Assembly (NCBI GenBank): GCA_007115705.1
Contig: QXEO01002102.1
Span: forward strand, 1,143,904 to 1,207,903
Direction of reading: 5' to 3'
DNA from: Dactylis glomerata
Lineage: Eukaryota; Streptophyta; Magnoliopsida; Poales; Poaceae
Length of the DNA: 64,000 nt
Both the position numbers and the translations under genes were made by a program. The notes beneath the pieces were generated by a model. It worked only from the letters and a program-made list of their open reading frames with translations, made no database searches and was not told the DNA's origin. Below, in pieces: positions 35,503-47,469 of the stretch. Numbering within the stretch: the first letter of the stretch is position 1; the number at the start of each line of letters is the position of its first letter.

Positions 35503-36453
35503 TGATGTGGGGTGGCCTTTGGACACCTCCGCCTCAAGACCGCCAAGTCCCCCACAAGGGCCAATGACAAGAGCTCGAGCTAAAGCCCTCCATGATAAGG
35601 TGAATTTGCTCCTAAACACACTTGATCTTGAACATACGATGAATGGTTCGCTACCTCATGGCAACATCATTTGTGCAGTCCGTTACGAACCACATGGAGA
35701 GACGACCAAGGACGAGGAAAATGAAGAGGAAGCATGGAAACGCCGAAAGAAGAAGTCAGAGCAAGCGATGGACCGGCTAAAGCCGGCCCTGACACCGGCT
35801 ATAGCCGGCCACCGGCTTTAGCTGGCCCCACCACCGGCTATAGCCGGCCAGACCGGCTAAAGCCGGACTTAACTCTGGCTAAAGCCGGCCTGGCCGAGTC
35901 AATGCGCCTTAGGCCTTGAAGCCACCCTTGCAATCTTCCCTAAATTACCAAGTTGCCCCCAGGACGTGGCTTCCTATTTATATGGCTCTCTCTTCCCCTT
36001 TCTAGGTTAGACAAGAATTAAGATAAAACATGGCTTCATGCCCTTTCCCTTAGGGAACTTGCTACTAGATCTCAAATCTAGAGTAAACCATCATCCCTCT
36101 TTGTTTGGGGTCTCTTCTATTTGGGGAATTCTACCTTGTAGTGGATCTCTTGCATACTTTTGTGTGTAATTCTATGCATTGATTTGGTCTCTTCCCCAAG
36201 TGGAATTCTACTCCTAGCAAATCAATCTCTCACAAGGAATTCTACTCTTGGAGTCTCTTCCTTGTGATTCTATTGAGTTGGTGAATCGGGCCAACGAGGA
36301 CAACCGGTGTGTATCTTGTGTGTGTGTGTTTGCCTTCGATTTGTTCATCGTGTTCATCGTGTTTTTCGTGTTCTTCATGTTCATCCTCGTTCCCCGCCAC
36401 AAATCTCGTGAATCCGTGAAGATCGGGCCACCCCAAGAGGCCACCCCTCATCA
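35503..36453 (+). repeat. 5' LTR of the 35503-43786 element
   Basis: 951 bp with TATTTATATGG at 35975-35985 as the likely TATA box. It includes an array of six CCGGCTAWAGCCGG-type palindromes at 35773-35888 and an open TRARAKAL-containing frame. Confidence 0.92.
35773..35888 (+). repeat. Array of six near-palindromic 14-mers in the LTR
   Basis: Units start at 35773, 35795, 35812, 35834, 35853 and 35875, spaced 17-22 bp. Two are the exact palindrome CCGGCTATAGCCGG; the others are CCGGCTAAAGCCGG-type variants. The same array is in the 3' LTR (about 43115-43231), and three more units lie in the leader at 36737-36790. Confidence 0.9.
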
Positions 36454-36455
36454 TA

Positions 36456-36468
36456 TGGTATCAGCATC
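36456..36468 (+). promoter_or_regulatory. Primer-binding site, tRNA-iMet type
   Basis: TGGTATCAGCATC begins 3 bp after the 5' LTR. The first nine bases match the initiator tRNA-Met complement TGGTATCAGAGC; later bases have diverged. Confidence 0.7.
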
Positions 36469-37519
36469 TTTTGGTTGCCACGGATTTAATCTTATTTGTG
36501 ATTTCCACCATAAATTTCGAAAATCTAAAAAGTAGCCCCAAAATTGCCTCGAATTTTGATCTCAAGATTTGTTGAGTTTTTTGTGGTTTTGATCCAAGGA
36601 TTTCGTGTCTCAAGTGCTGATCTACCTTCCTTTGCGTTCCCTTAGCCTAATTCTTCCTAATTCTTCCGGATTTGAGGATTTTTGTGCCCAATTTCCGCCA
36701 CCAAAGACGAACTGCTCGTGCGAAATTGTCCGATCCGGTTAAAGCCGGCCACCGGCTATAGCCGGCCTATACACCGGCTAAAGCTGGTCTAGACTGGCAC
36801 TCGCAGAATTCTTTCTTCTTTGCAAACCTCTTTTCTTTTGCTGATCTTACCCTTTGAGAGTGGCTTTCCTTGAGTTGCGAAGCATCGTACACTTGACCCC
36901 GATTTGTGAGAGTGTGTGTTTATACCTAGCAATACCAAGTTTTGAAGTGGACCAAGAGAAAGAGAAAGGAGATACTCCCAATCAAACAAAAAACAAAAAG
37001 AGAGAAAGAAAGAGAAGTAACACATAGTGTGTGTGTGCCATCCATAGTCCACAAATACAAAAGAGTCCACAAGCTTGTAACCAAAAGAGAGAGTGAGAAG
37101 AGAGGCAAGTGTGCGAATCTTGTTGCTTCTCCTTTTTGCAACCAAGCCACGGTCTCTCGAGTGTTAGTGCGACATTGAGCGTAGTTGTCGTTGGGACCAT
37201 TTTTGTTGTGCTCGTTTTGTCCATCGCACTAACCCCATCCATATCCACGGGTGTGTTCTTTTCGATCGCCCTTTTGACATTTGAAATTTTTGCATCACCT
37301 CCACATTCGACAATACACTTCTCTTTTGATCATTTTTGTTTGGCGTTGCCAATTTTCCTCCCCATCCACTTGATAGCCCCTTTGCGTGTGTTCTAACTTG
37401 TGCACAACGGTTGTCCTTGGGTGTTTTTCATCAATTCAATAGTTTTTATGGGACGTGTTTCAAGTGTATTTTCCTCTAACCAACTCACCTTTCCACCAAT
37501 TTCTTTCTCTTTTGTGACC
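36469..37519 (+). other. Leader (5' UTR) of the 35503-43786 element
   Basis: One kilobase without credible coding. It contains three more CCGGCTAWAGCCGG-type units (36737-36790) and purine-rich GAGAGAAAGA stretches (36950-37100). Confidence 0.6.
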
Positions 37520-40500
37520 ATGCCTAGGAGAGACACATTGGAACACGGTGAGGAGTCCTTGGCCGAGCGCCTCGACGCCCTTCAAGCTACTAATGCTTCC
37601 ACGTTCGGGAACATCAATGCCTCACTCCAACGACTTGAGGCCAACATGCTCTCCAACGACAATCATTTATTCACCACACAAGGACATCAACAAGCCACCG
37701 ACAAGGACCTCGCCACCTTCAAGCGCGACATCAACAAAAAATTTGACGGCTTTGTGGAATCGCAAGCAAGGCTCGAAGCAAGAATGGAGGACTCTCACGC
37801 AAGGCTCGAAGCAAGAATGGTGGACTCACACGCCACGCTCAACGAAAGGATTGAGTACTCGCGCGCAAGCATCGAGGAGTTGAGCGCGACGATGAAGAAA
37901 TTCATGTCGTCTTTCGACAACTCGGTGCGACAATGTCAACGCTCAAGGTCGCGCTCGTCAAGATCTTCTTCCCACTCCAACCATGCGGATGACCATGTGC
38001 GTCTCCAACAACCTCGTCCTCTGCCTCAAACGCACCCCCAACATGACGCTCCCCGCCGGGAGACTCAAGAGCATCCCCAAGGGGACCACCCACCTCAAGG
38101 CCAAGCACATCAAGGAGATCCACACATGGTCAATCAAGACCAACCCCAAGCGGAGCATCCTCCTCAAGTTCAAGCTCACCGGGACGCCCAACCGATTCTC
38201 AATCAAGATTGACAACTTCTCCATGTGGACCGTCATCAAGCTCCCCACACCACCGGGCCCATCGGTCGACCTCCCCAACAAGATGGTCGCCATCACCTTC
38301 CACATGACCATGATGGTCACCGCCCAATTCTCCATGATCAAGAGGGACGCCGACACCAAGACCACCATCGCTGCCATGAGTTTCCACTTCAACATGATCG
38401 CCAATGGGCATGAAGTGAAGATAGTGTGCAACCTCGTAGACACCGCCCACACAATGATGAAGAACCGCGTCCCCAACCACAACATCGCCACCGTGACCAA
38501 GACCTACATGCTTTTGCAAGACCTCCGCGTCGACAATTTGATGATGATGATGATGATGCACGGCCTCCTTGTCACCCATTTGATGCGGACGACAAGTTTG
38601 GCAAACTCAAGTTCACCATACCAAAGTTCACGAGCGACGACGGCGCCGACGCTTACTTCTCATGGGCCATCAAGGTTGACAAGATCTTCCGCATGCACAA
38701 TTACTCCGAAGAGAAGAAAGTCGCCATGGCTTCCCTTGAGTTTGAGGGCTATGCCAATATTTGGTGGAAACAAGTGGTGGCCAAATGAGAAGAAGAGCTC
38801 ATGGAACCAATTGACACTTGGGAAGACATGAAGCTTGAAATGCAAACCCGCTTCGTCCCGGATCATTACAACCGTGACCTTTTCAACAAGCTTCAAAAGT
38901 TAACTCAAGGCACCAAGTCCGTGGAAGAATACTACAAGGAAATGCAATTGACTATGATGCGCCTAAAGTTGGAGGAGAAAGAAGAACAAACATTAGCACG
39001 CTTCTTCAATGGATTGAACCATCCCATCAAGCGCATTGTGGAGTTCCTACCTTACACCACCGTGTGTGATCTTGTACACAAAGCAACTCGAGCCGAGCGC
39101 CAACTCCAAGAAGATGCCAAGTATGAGCGCACCAAAGGTTTCTTCGCCTCCCGCAACTCTTCGGCAAGCACTCCACCAACACTCAAGCCATCATTTGCAT
39201 CTTTGTCCAAGCCTTTCTCCAAACCACCACAAACAACAACTCAAGTTCCCGCACCTTCTACAACAACCTCCTCCAAAGCATCATCGGCACCACCCAAAGT
39301 AACTTGTTTCAAGTGTGGCGTTCAAGGACACAAGCCTTTCGAGTGCAAGAACACTAGGGTGATGATCACCAAAGACAATGGAACCATTGACTACTATGAT
39401 GAAGATGAGTATGAAGCCTTTGTCCAAGCGGCCATGGCCATGGAAGCGGATGACATGGGTGATGAAGAGGAACATGTGCTATGCACTCATGACACTAGCC
39501 CATCACTTGTCGTCACAAAGGTGTTGACTACTCAATCCCATGACTTAGAAGACCAACGATGCAACATCTTCCAAACAAAAGCCGACATTCATGGAAAGTC
39601 AATCAAGGTGATCATTGATGGAGGAAGTTGCCACAACCTTGCAAGCACCGAGTTATGTTCCAAGCTCAATCTCCAACTACGCAAGCATGCTCACCCATAC
39701 CATGTGCAATGGTTAAGCAACAACGGCAATGTCAAGATTGAACACACCGTCTCCGTTACATTCAAGATTGGAGCTTATGAAGACACGGTGGAGTGTGATG
39801 TTGTTCCCATGACGGTGTGTCACGTACTTCTTGGCCGCCCTTGGCAATTTGACAAGAAGGCCATACACAATGGATATACAAATGCTTACACCTTCAAGGA
39901 AGATGACAAGACCTTCACGCTTAGCCCGATGACTCCTAGCCAAATCATTGCGGACAATGCAAAGGCTTTAGCGAGGGTCCAACAAGTTGCCTTTCCAAGT
40001 GAGTTGAGTGATGAGCGACTTAGCCACAACAAAGAAAGTGAGCACCACAAGCCATATATGAGCGATAGAAACACCCACGCCTTGATTGCCACCAAAAGTG
40101 AGATGAGGGCTTTACACCACAACCCATCCACCTTGCACTTTGTGCTCATTTGTAAGGGCACCATTCTAACTACTAATGATCATTCCATGATTCCTTCTCC
40201 TTTGTTGTCTCTTTTGAAGGAATTTCAAGATGTTTTCCCGAACGAACTTCCTCATGGACTACCACCTCTACGCGGCATCGAACATCGGATCGACCTCATT
40301 CCGGGTGCCCCCCTTCCAAACCGCGCTGCGTACCGCACAAATCCGGAAGAGACAAAGGAGATCGAACGTCAAATTCATGACCTTCTATAGAAAGGGTATG
40401 TGCGTGAAAGCCTATCTCCTTGTGCCATTCCGGTAATTCTTGTCCCCAAGAGTGATGACACACTTCGAATGTGTATGGATTGTCGTCCCATCAATGCCAT

Positions 40501-42909
40501 TACCGTTCGTTATCGCCATCCTATTCCTCGCTTAGACGACATGCTTGATGAGCTTGCGGATTCCACTATATTTTCTAAAATTGATCTTCGTAGTGGATAC
40601 CATCAAATACGCATGGCCATTGGCGATGAATGGAAGACGGCATTCAAGACCAAACTTGGTCTCTATGAATGGCTTGTCATGCCTTTTGGTTTATCTAATG
40701 CACCGTCGACTTTTATGCGTCTTATGAACCATATTTTGCGATCTTTCATTGGCAAATTTGTTGTGGTTTATTTTGACGACATCCTCATTTATAGCAAGTC
40801 ATTTTCGAACCATGTTTCCCATGTTGAGCAAGTTTTGCACGTTCTTCGCAAAGAAAAGCTTTATGCAAACCTTCCAAAGTGTAATTTTGCTCAAAACAAG
40901 TTGGTTTTTCTTGGATTCGTTATCTCTCACAATGGCATTGAAGTAGACACTTCTAAAATTGAGGCCATACGGAATTGGCCAACACCAACAACGGTTGGCC
41001 AAGTGAGAAGTTTTCATGGCTTAGCCGGATTTTACCGTCGCTTTGTTAAAGATTTTAGCACCATTGCTTGCCCTTTAAACGAGCTTACAAAGAAAATGTA
41101 CCTTTCGTTTGGGGCAAAGCTCAACAAAATGCTTTCGATGAACTAAAGAAACGCCTTATGGAGGCACCATTGCTTGCTTTACCCGATTTCCAACAAACCT
41201 TTGAAATTGAATGTGATGCTAGTGGAATTGGAATAGGTGGTGTTCTCATGCAAAATGGACGCCCCGTTGCTTATCATAGTGAAAAGTTGGATGGTGCACG
41301 CCTCAACTATTCAATTTATGACAAAGAACTCTTTGCTCTTGTTCGTGTTTTGGAAGTTTGGCAACATTATCTTTGGCCAAAAGAATTTGTCATCCATTCG
41401 GACCACGAATCCTTGAAGTTTTTAAAAAGCCAAGCAAATTTGAACAAGCGTCATGCGAAGTCAGTTGAATTCATTGAATCTTTCCCTTATGTCATCAAGT
41501 ACAAAAAGGGCAAAGAAAACGTGGTCGCGGATGCTCTATCTCACAAAAATGCCAACCTTCTCACTCGCATTGACACACATATTTTGGGTTTGGATGAGCT
41601 ACCGAATTTGTATCCTTCCGATTCTTTCTTTGGAACCATATTTGAACAATGCTCGACCTCCTGAAGGGTCGATGATTTCTATTTGCATGACGGTTTCCTT
41701 TTTAAGGCTAACAAATTATGCATTCCCGAGTCCTCTCTTCGTATGTTGTTATTGCAAGAGGCACATGGTGCAGGACTCATGGGACATTTCGGACGTGAGA
41801 AGACTTATGCAATGCTTTCAACACACTACTTTTGGCCAAGAATGTACCGCGACGTCGTGAGGCACATCCAACGATGCCCTACATGCATACAATCTAAGTC
41901 CAAAACTAATTCCTTTGGTCTCTATATGCCTTTACCTATTCCACATACACCTTGGTCGGACATTAGCATGGATTTTGTTTTAGGTTTGCCACGTACACGC
42001 AATGGAGATGCTTCAATATTTGTGGTAGTTGACCGTTTTTCAAAAATGGCACATTTCATTCCTTGTCACAAGACCGACGATGCTTCACATATTGCTAATT
42101 TCTTTTTCAGGGATATCATTCAACTTCATGGGTTTCCAACAAGCATCGTATCGGATCGCGACGTCAAGTTCATGAGCTACTTATGGAAGACCCTAATGGC
42201 CAAGCTAGGGATCAAGCTCCTCTTTTCTTCATCATCACATCCACAAACGGATGGGCAAACCGAAGTGGTCAACCGGAGTCTTGGGAACCTCCTCCGTGTG
42301 TTGATCAAGAAGAACCCCAAGTCATGGGAGGAATGCATTCCTCATGCGGAGTTCGCCTACAACCGCGTCGAACATAGAATCACCAAGCGAAGCCCCTTTG
42401 AGATCGTGTATGGGTTCAACCCACCAACGGCACTCGACCTTCTTCCACTCTCGCTTCACGAGTGCGTCAACATGGACATCACCAAGCGCGCTGACATCAT
42501 GAAGAACTTGCACGAGAACACACAGGAGACAATTGAAGACCATGTCAATCGCCATACCGCCATGATCAATAAGAACAAGACTCCACGCATCTTCGAGGAG
42601 GGCGACCTTGTTTGGATTCATTTGAGCAAGGATCGGTTTCCACATGAACGCAATTCAAAACTCAAGCCACAAAGTGGCGGCCCCTTCAAGGTTCTTAAGC
42701 GCATCAACGACAACGCTTACGTCATCAACATTCCAACTTCCAAGTACCTCGTAAGCAACACCTTCAACATCAAGGACCTATCCCCCTTTCATGGCGAGAT
42801 GGTCGATGAAGAGTCGAGGTCGACTCTTTCCCAAGGGGGGGAGATGATGTGGGGTGGCCTTCGGACACCTCCGCCTCAAGACCGCCAAGTCCCCCACAAG
42901 GGCCAATGA
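37520..42909 (+). pseudogene. gag-pol: gag-pol polyprotein of the 35503-43786 element (five stops, one frameshift)
   Basis: It starts at the ATG at 37520 (MPRRDTLEHG). A coiled coil with a 12-residue repeat (ARLEARMEDSHA) leads into a His/Pro/Gln-rich linker, the gag core (38590-39110) and a CCHC knuckle (CFKCGVQGHKPFEC, 39306-39347). Protease has IIDGGSCHN (39610); RT runs 40400-41060 with IDLRSGYHQ and YFDD; RNase H has FEIECDASG (41200) and IHSDHESL. Integrase has the HHCC finger (41760-41900) and a D,D,E core (MDF, VSDRD, HPQTDGQTE; 41970-42290). Stops in one frame are TGA 38210, TGA 38411, TGA 38786, TAG 40388, then after a frameshift near 41090 TGA 41662. All domains are present, but this copy cannot make the polyprotein. 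Confidence 0.9.
42829..42844 (+). promoter_or_regulatory. Polypurine tract
   Basis: CCCAAGGGGGGGAGA directly precedes the 3' LTR (TGATGTGGGG at 42845). It also encodes the end of the integrase reading frame. Confidence 0.8.
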
Positions 42910-43786
42910 CAAGAGCTCGAGCTAAAGCCCTCCATGATAAGGTGAATTTTCTCCTAAACACACTTGATCTTGAACATACGATGAATGGTTCGCTACCTCA
43001 TGGCAACATCATTTGTGCAGTCCGTTACGAACCACATGGAGAGATGACCAAGGACGAGGAACACGAAGAGGAAGCATGGAAATGCCAGAAGAAGAAGTCG
43101 GAGCAAGCGACGGACCGGCTAAAGCCGGCCCTGACACCGGCTATAGCCGGCCACCGGCTTTAGCCGGCCCCACCACCGGCTATAGCCGGCCAGACCGGCT
43201 AAAGACGGACTTAACTCCGGCTAAAGCCGGCCTGGCCGAGTCAACGCGCCTTTGGCCTTGAAGCCACCCTTGTAATCTTCCCTAAATTACCAAGTTGCCC
43301 CCAGGACGTGGCTGCCTATTTATATGGCTCTCTCTTCCCCTTTCTAGGTTAGACAAGAATTAATATAAAACATGGCTTCGTGCCCTTTCCCTTAGGGAAC
43401 TTGCTACTAGATCTCAAATCTAGAGTAAACCATCATCCCTCTTTGTTTGGGGTCTCTTCTATTTGGGGAATTCTACCTTGTAGTGGATCTCTTGCATACT
43501 TTTGTGTGTAATTCTATCCATTGATTTGGTCTCTTCCCCAAGTGGAATTCTACTCCTAGCAAATCAATCTCTCATAAGGAATTCTACTCTTGGAGTCTCT
43601 TCCTTGTGATTCTATTGAGTTGGTGAATCGGGCCAACGAGGACAACCGGTGTGTATCTTGTGTGTGTGTGTTTGCCTTCGATTTGTTCATCGTGTTCATC
43701 GTGTTCTTCGTGTTCATCCTCGTTCCCCGCCACAAATCTCGTGAATCCGTGAAGATCGGGCCACCCCAAGAGGTCACCCCTCATCA
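42845..43786 (+). repeat. 3' LTR of the 35503-43786 element
   Basis: 942 bp, TGATGTGGGG...CCTCATCA, with TATTTATATGG at 43317-43327 and the palindrome array. The TRARAKAL frame (42849-43163) is open here as in the 5' LTR. Confidence 0.92.
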
Positions 43787-43791
43787 GCTCG

Positions 43792-44340
43792 ACTACTGAA
43801 GTGCGGGCTGTCATGTTGCCAACCTCTACCTCGATGCCGGTGGGATGGCAGTAGCTGCAACCCCGATGTCTACTGGTTCGCCACCTTGCGGTGCTGCTGC
43901 TAAGAAGGTACTGGTTGCTGCGATGATGATGGTGCTGCTGGTGTGACCTTCTCTGCGACCTCGACGACGGCGGGATGGCGTTGCCTACGCAACTCCGACG
44001 TCGCCGCTAACCACACTGTGAGCTAAAATACCCCTCTGCCACACTACTGCAACAACTAGAATTGGTGGCTATGTGCTTGTGCAATGAAATTTAGTTATAC
44101 TTGCAATTTCTGTCAGTGATACACCCATGTTGATGAGGATCTATCCATGGAATATGATGATTCTATTTGTTTGAGCTGGAAGGAAATATTGAGCCTAACT
44201 AATAATAATGATAAGGTGAATTCTTTCTTAATTGAAGAGAATGTTTTGATATCTTCGAATTATATACTACCTAAAGCAAAGTACTGTGTTGTATTTAGGT
44301 ATGTCATCTGTCAAGATATTGCCAGCGGGAGGAGAGGGAG
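43792..44340. repeat. LTR-like non-coding DNA (right part of the 32336-35502 tract)
   Basis: It continues directly from 35502 after one copy of GCTCG. A CTCGATGCCGGTGGGATGGCAG segment resembles 35381-35400, so the tract has an internal repeat. 44040-44340 is AT-rich. No domain or clear terminus is seen. Confidence 0.4.
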
Positions 44341-45870
44341 GACGGCGATTGAGAGACAAGTGGAGATCAAGTCTGCATGAGCAAGAACATGTGATGGTAC
44401 ACTAGGACTGCCTATGACATGATGTCTACATGTCTAAGGCACGCCACACACATGGCCTGCGTGCCAAAATTAGGCCGAACCCATGTATGGGTCGGTATGT
44501 ACTCGTTTGAGTCAAACCGAGTTAGTTTGGGCCCAAACCAGGTTGGTTTTGGGCCAGGTCCATGCTGAGGACGCCCCAGCCTCCCTTAAGTAACCAGGGG
44601 TGCCCCCTCAAGTCCCTTAGACCACGTTTAAACAAATACCTAGTTTCTAGACAGAACCAAGTGTTCCTTTGAAATTATTCACACCAATTCGTATAGATCT
44701 AGTGTTCGTTCTACTGAAAGTCTGAGTGTAATCTACTGTTCCATTGGGAATTAGTATATTGCATCACCGCTTCGTGGTCGGCGGCTACATGCGCAAGCGT
44801 GTGACGTTGCGAATATCCAAAGGGTTGAGAGCTGTTGCGCTGGCAGCAGGGATTAGCCGGAGAGTTTACAGCGACACTCGAGTTATCTTCATCACCATCA
44901 TCGCCATCTACTTCGCGCTCGCTGAGAAGATCGGGACACCCCTTATGATTTGGTATCAGAGCCCAGCGTTTCCTCGGTGAGCATCCACAAATCCATCCCC
45001 GTAGATTCGTTTTTGTTTTTAGTCCTATCCAGAAAAAGCCACACACAAAAATTTAGGGTTCTTAGTTCTTGCCATAGCCTAGATTGCATCGAAGTATTTG
45101 TTTTAGTTGCTGGTCGTAGTTTCCTTTTGCGTAACTTCTTCAGTCCCTTTTCTCGTCCGTCGTGTTCGTCGTCAGTTTTCGATCGATCCGATCGTTTCCA
45201 ATCGTTTCCGATTTTTCCAATTGTGTCATCCCCGATCGGATCGCTAGTTACCAATTTTTTTTAAAAAAAGTCAGATCCGATCGCTATTCAAAAAACAGCC
45301 AGATCCGATCGCTAGTTACCAATTGTTTCCAGGACCGATTGGTCCCTTAAAAAAACGATCGAGATCGATCTCCCACAGCGTCTAGTTAATCCAGGCCTGC
45401 AGCGATCAAAAAAAAAGAAAACGATCGCTTGCGACCAGACATCGCTCGTGGTTTGTCTGACCACGCGCGTTGGTATCGAGCGCGCTCGATCAGACACCAC
45501 ACGCACGCATGTCTGGTGCTGCGCGTTGCCCACGCCCTGCCTAGGCTGACTTCCATGTTCGCTCTTGACCATGTCCGTCAGCAGCTCATCACCGCGCCCT
45601 ACCGCAGTAGCTCCCGCACTTTGTTTTGCTTTTGTGATTTCTCTGCCACGGCACAGTTCGTTTCGGTGAGTTTTCATCTTTCTCGTTTTCTTCCAAAACC
45701 GAGTCCACATAGCGTACCTTCCCACATCTTTGAAATCCATTGCCACAGCCTTTCGACAACATCATGTACGTATCTTTCCTACGAGACTAGCATATCTTTG
45801 CCCGACAGGCTGCTCTGTAGGTTTTCTGAGTGCTTTACTTCGTGTGGCCGTATAAAAGAAGAGGAGCGAG
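44341..45870 (+). mobile_element. Fragment of another Gypsy element: LTR end, primer site and leader
   Basis: TTGGTATCAGAGCCCAG at 44950-44966 is a good tRNA-iMet primer site. The preceding GAAGATCGGGACACCCCTTATGA resembles the LTR end of the 35503 element (GAAGATCGGGCCACCCC...CATCA). The sequence before it would be LTR, but its start is not found. After the PBS comes a leader with repeated GATCCGATCGCTAGTTACCAATT-type units (about 45230-45330); no gag follows. ORF-like stretches at 45429-46109 cross the junction with the LINE fragment and are not genes. Confidence 0.5.
44951..44963 (+). promoter_or_regulatory. Primer-binding site, tRNA-iMet type, of a truncated element
   Basis: TGGTATCAGAGCC matches the standard plant initiator tRNA-Met complement exactly. 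Confidence 0.75.
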
Positions 45871-46063
45871 AGATAGCATATAGTTTTAAAAAAAGATACA
45901 AAATAGCTGAAAGTTTGCTGCTCCATTACACAGTTTTGAGAGGCCTAGTTCATAATTTGTGCACTCGTAGTTTGAGCAATCTTGTGCCTGGTCATATTGA
46001 GCAATTGCTAGCGTCTCTCTTGTGCATTGCAAACACGAGCATATACTCTGACATTGTCTCGAG

Positions 46064-46640
46064 TTTGCACAGTAGGTATCCAAAACTTGTTGCAAGGAAG
46101 TTGCATTAGTCATATCAGCTTTCATGAGAATTAGGGAATCATCAGCAAAAAGTAGATGTGAGACTGATGGTGCATTTCTGCACACCCTTACCCCATCGAT
46201 GCCACCCACTTCTTCTTCATACAGCAAAAGACTGGATAAACCCTCCACACAAAGGAGGAACAAATAAGGTGAAAGGGGATATCCCTGCCGCAGACCCCTA
46301 GTAGGAACAAACATATCTGTCTCTTCCGAATTAAACCGAACTTCATACCGGACAGACCGTACACACGCCATCATGAGAGAAATCCACCTTTCAGCGAATC
46401 CCAACCTACGCATCATACTTTCCAAGAAGAGCCATTCCACTCTATCATAGGCCTTATGCATGTCAAGTTTTACCGCACAAGAGCCCACCTTTCCTTTCCT
46501 TTTATTCTTGATAGAATGGATACATTCATAAGCTAGCAGAACATTGTCAGTAATCAGCCGTCCTGGGACAAAGGCACTCTGCATCGGAGAAATCACTTCT
46601 GGAAGAATTAGCTTCAGTCTACTCGCAAGAATTAGCTTCT
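46064..46640 (-). pseudogene. LINE (non-LTR) reverse transcriptase fragment
   Basis: The minus-strand frame contains hallmarks of L1-type plant RT in order: SPMQSAFVPGRLITDN, AVKLDMHKAYDRVEW, GLRQGYPLSPYLF and HLLFADDSLIL, the last holding the catalytic A-D-D. Similarity begins around ASRLKLILPE (near 46630) and is lost after the VLDTYCANS block (near 46065). Both the earlier RT motifs plus endonuclease and the later RT/RNase H region are therefore missing. The open frame extends beyond these points (45886-46668) in unrelated sequence. Plant LINEs copy their RNA by target-primed reverse transcription; this short internal fragment has no such ability. Confidence 0.85.
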
Positions 46641-46766
46641 GAAAAAACTCACCGGCTTTATCGAGCATGTTGTGCGATCTTTGGGTCAGAGATAGTGGAC
46701 ATTGCTAGGCAGCGCTGAGTTTTTTTTATGATTGTGCAAGCAGCCCTTCATTCGTCCTAAAGGCTA

Positions 46767-46853
46767 CTCCCTCGTTTCTTTTCCTAATATAAGATAAGAT
46801 GTCTTAGCAGTCTAATTTAAACTGCTAGAATTTCTTACATTTAGAAAAGGAAT
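46767..46853. mobile_element. Degenerate Stowaway-like MITE
   Basis: Starts CTCCCTCGTTTC, a variant of the Stowaway terminus CTCCCTCCGT, and is foldable: the GTCTTAGCAGTCTAATTT half pairs with the AAACTGCTAGAATTTCTT half. The right terminus is eroded. Confidence 0.55.
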
Positions 46854-47424
46854 AAGATAGTATCATCTTTATTCCATTAATAACTCGATGATCTAGAGCC
46901 CTTGCGTTGGTCACAATAGCCAAAATGTCGTCTGGGAACCGTAAGGCTATCCACAGCATTGGTAAAAATCGGTGCCCAAATCACTTTTCAGTCTTCTGGC
47001 ACTGGGTCCTCCACTAACCAGCCGATGCCACAATTTTTTTAAGAAAACCGGAGCAACTACTTGCTCTGATTCCCAAACTTAACACCCAATAAAATATTGT
47101 TCTTTGCACGTCCAACTGTGCATCCTTTCTCCCAGTTCACACAACCACACCAGCCCTTCCCTCTGTAACCCAGATTTCTTTCTACCCACAGCGTGCGCTA
47201 CCTATACGGTAGCAGCCCCTGATTGGTGCCACTTTTTTGGAAAAAAAGTCCCTGATATTGGTTCAATTCTTATACACAGATCTGGTTAGAATTTTTGTAT
47301 ATCAGCTCATCCTTCCTGTATATAAAGTTATCCAAAATTTGCAGTGTGTATCCTTTGATGTTAATACAAAGTTCTTCAAAATTTGAAATATTCTTTCTAA
47401 CACACTAAAAAGTTCTTCATATTT
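46854..47424. other. Unassigned intergenic sequence
   Basis: No domain-bearing ORF, no repeat partner in the window. It may be one of the few stretches of older, low-copy DNA here. Confidence 0.3.
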
Positions 47425-47469
47425 TCTACTCCCTACGATCGGAAATAACTGTCAGTGATTTTGTACTAA
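47425..47469. mobile_element. Stowaway-like MITE end, cut by the Sabrina/WHAM-like insertion
   Basis: CTACTCCCTACGATCGG followed by AAATAACTGTCAGTG resembles the 5' end of a Stowaway MITE. It is truncated where the LTR starts at 47470; the other half would lie beyond the window. Confidence 0.4.

Larger units (their letters stand above)
35503..43786 (+). mobile_element. Ty3/Gypsy LTR retrotransposon with near-complete gag-pol
   Basis: 8284 bp, flanked by a perfect GCTCG duplication (35498-35502 and 43787-43791). LTRs are 951 and 942 bp (TGATG...CATCA); a 9-bp difference in a GTTCTTC repeat explains the length gap. It has a tRNA-iMet-type PBS, a 1 kb leader, gag, protease, RT, RNase H and integrase in Gypsy order, and a polypurine tract. 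I see no chromodomain. The integrase tail and the LTR-encoded TRARAKAL segment resemble elements whose pol runs into the 3' LTR (as in CRM-type), but the clade is unresolved. Confidence 0.92.

Noticed and set aside
34868..35821. 317-aa plus-strand ORF that could look like a host gene
   Set aside because: It crosses the LTR boundary at 35503. Its first two-thirds are GC-rich LTR-like sequence without a domain and its last third is the LTR TRARAKAL frame, so it is a chance junction.
38225..38831. Frames in other phases over the gag linker (for example 282 aa at 37983)
   Set aside because: The linker is His/Pro/Gln-rich low-complexity sequence that leaves several frames open; the frame that joins coiled coil, gag core and zinc knuckle is the coding one.
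45429..46109. 226-aa plus-strand ORF
   Set aside because: It spans the junction of a retroelement leader and the LINE RT fragment, which reads on the opposite strand.
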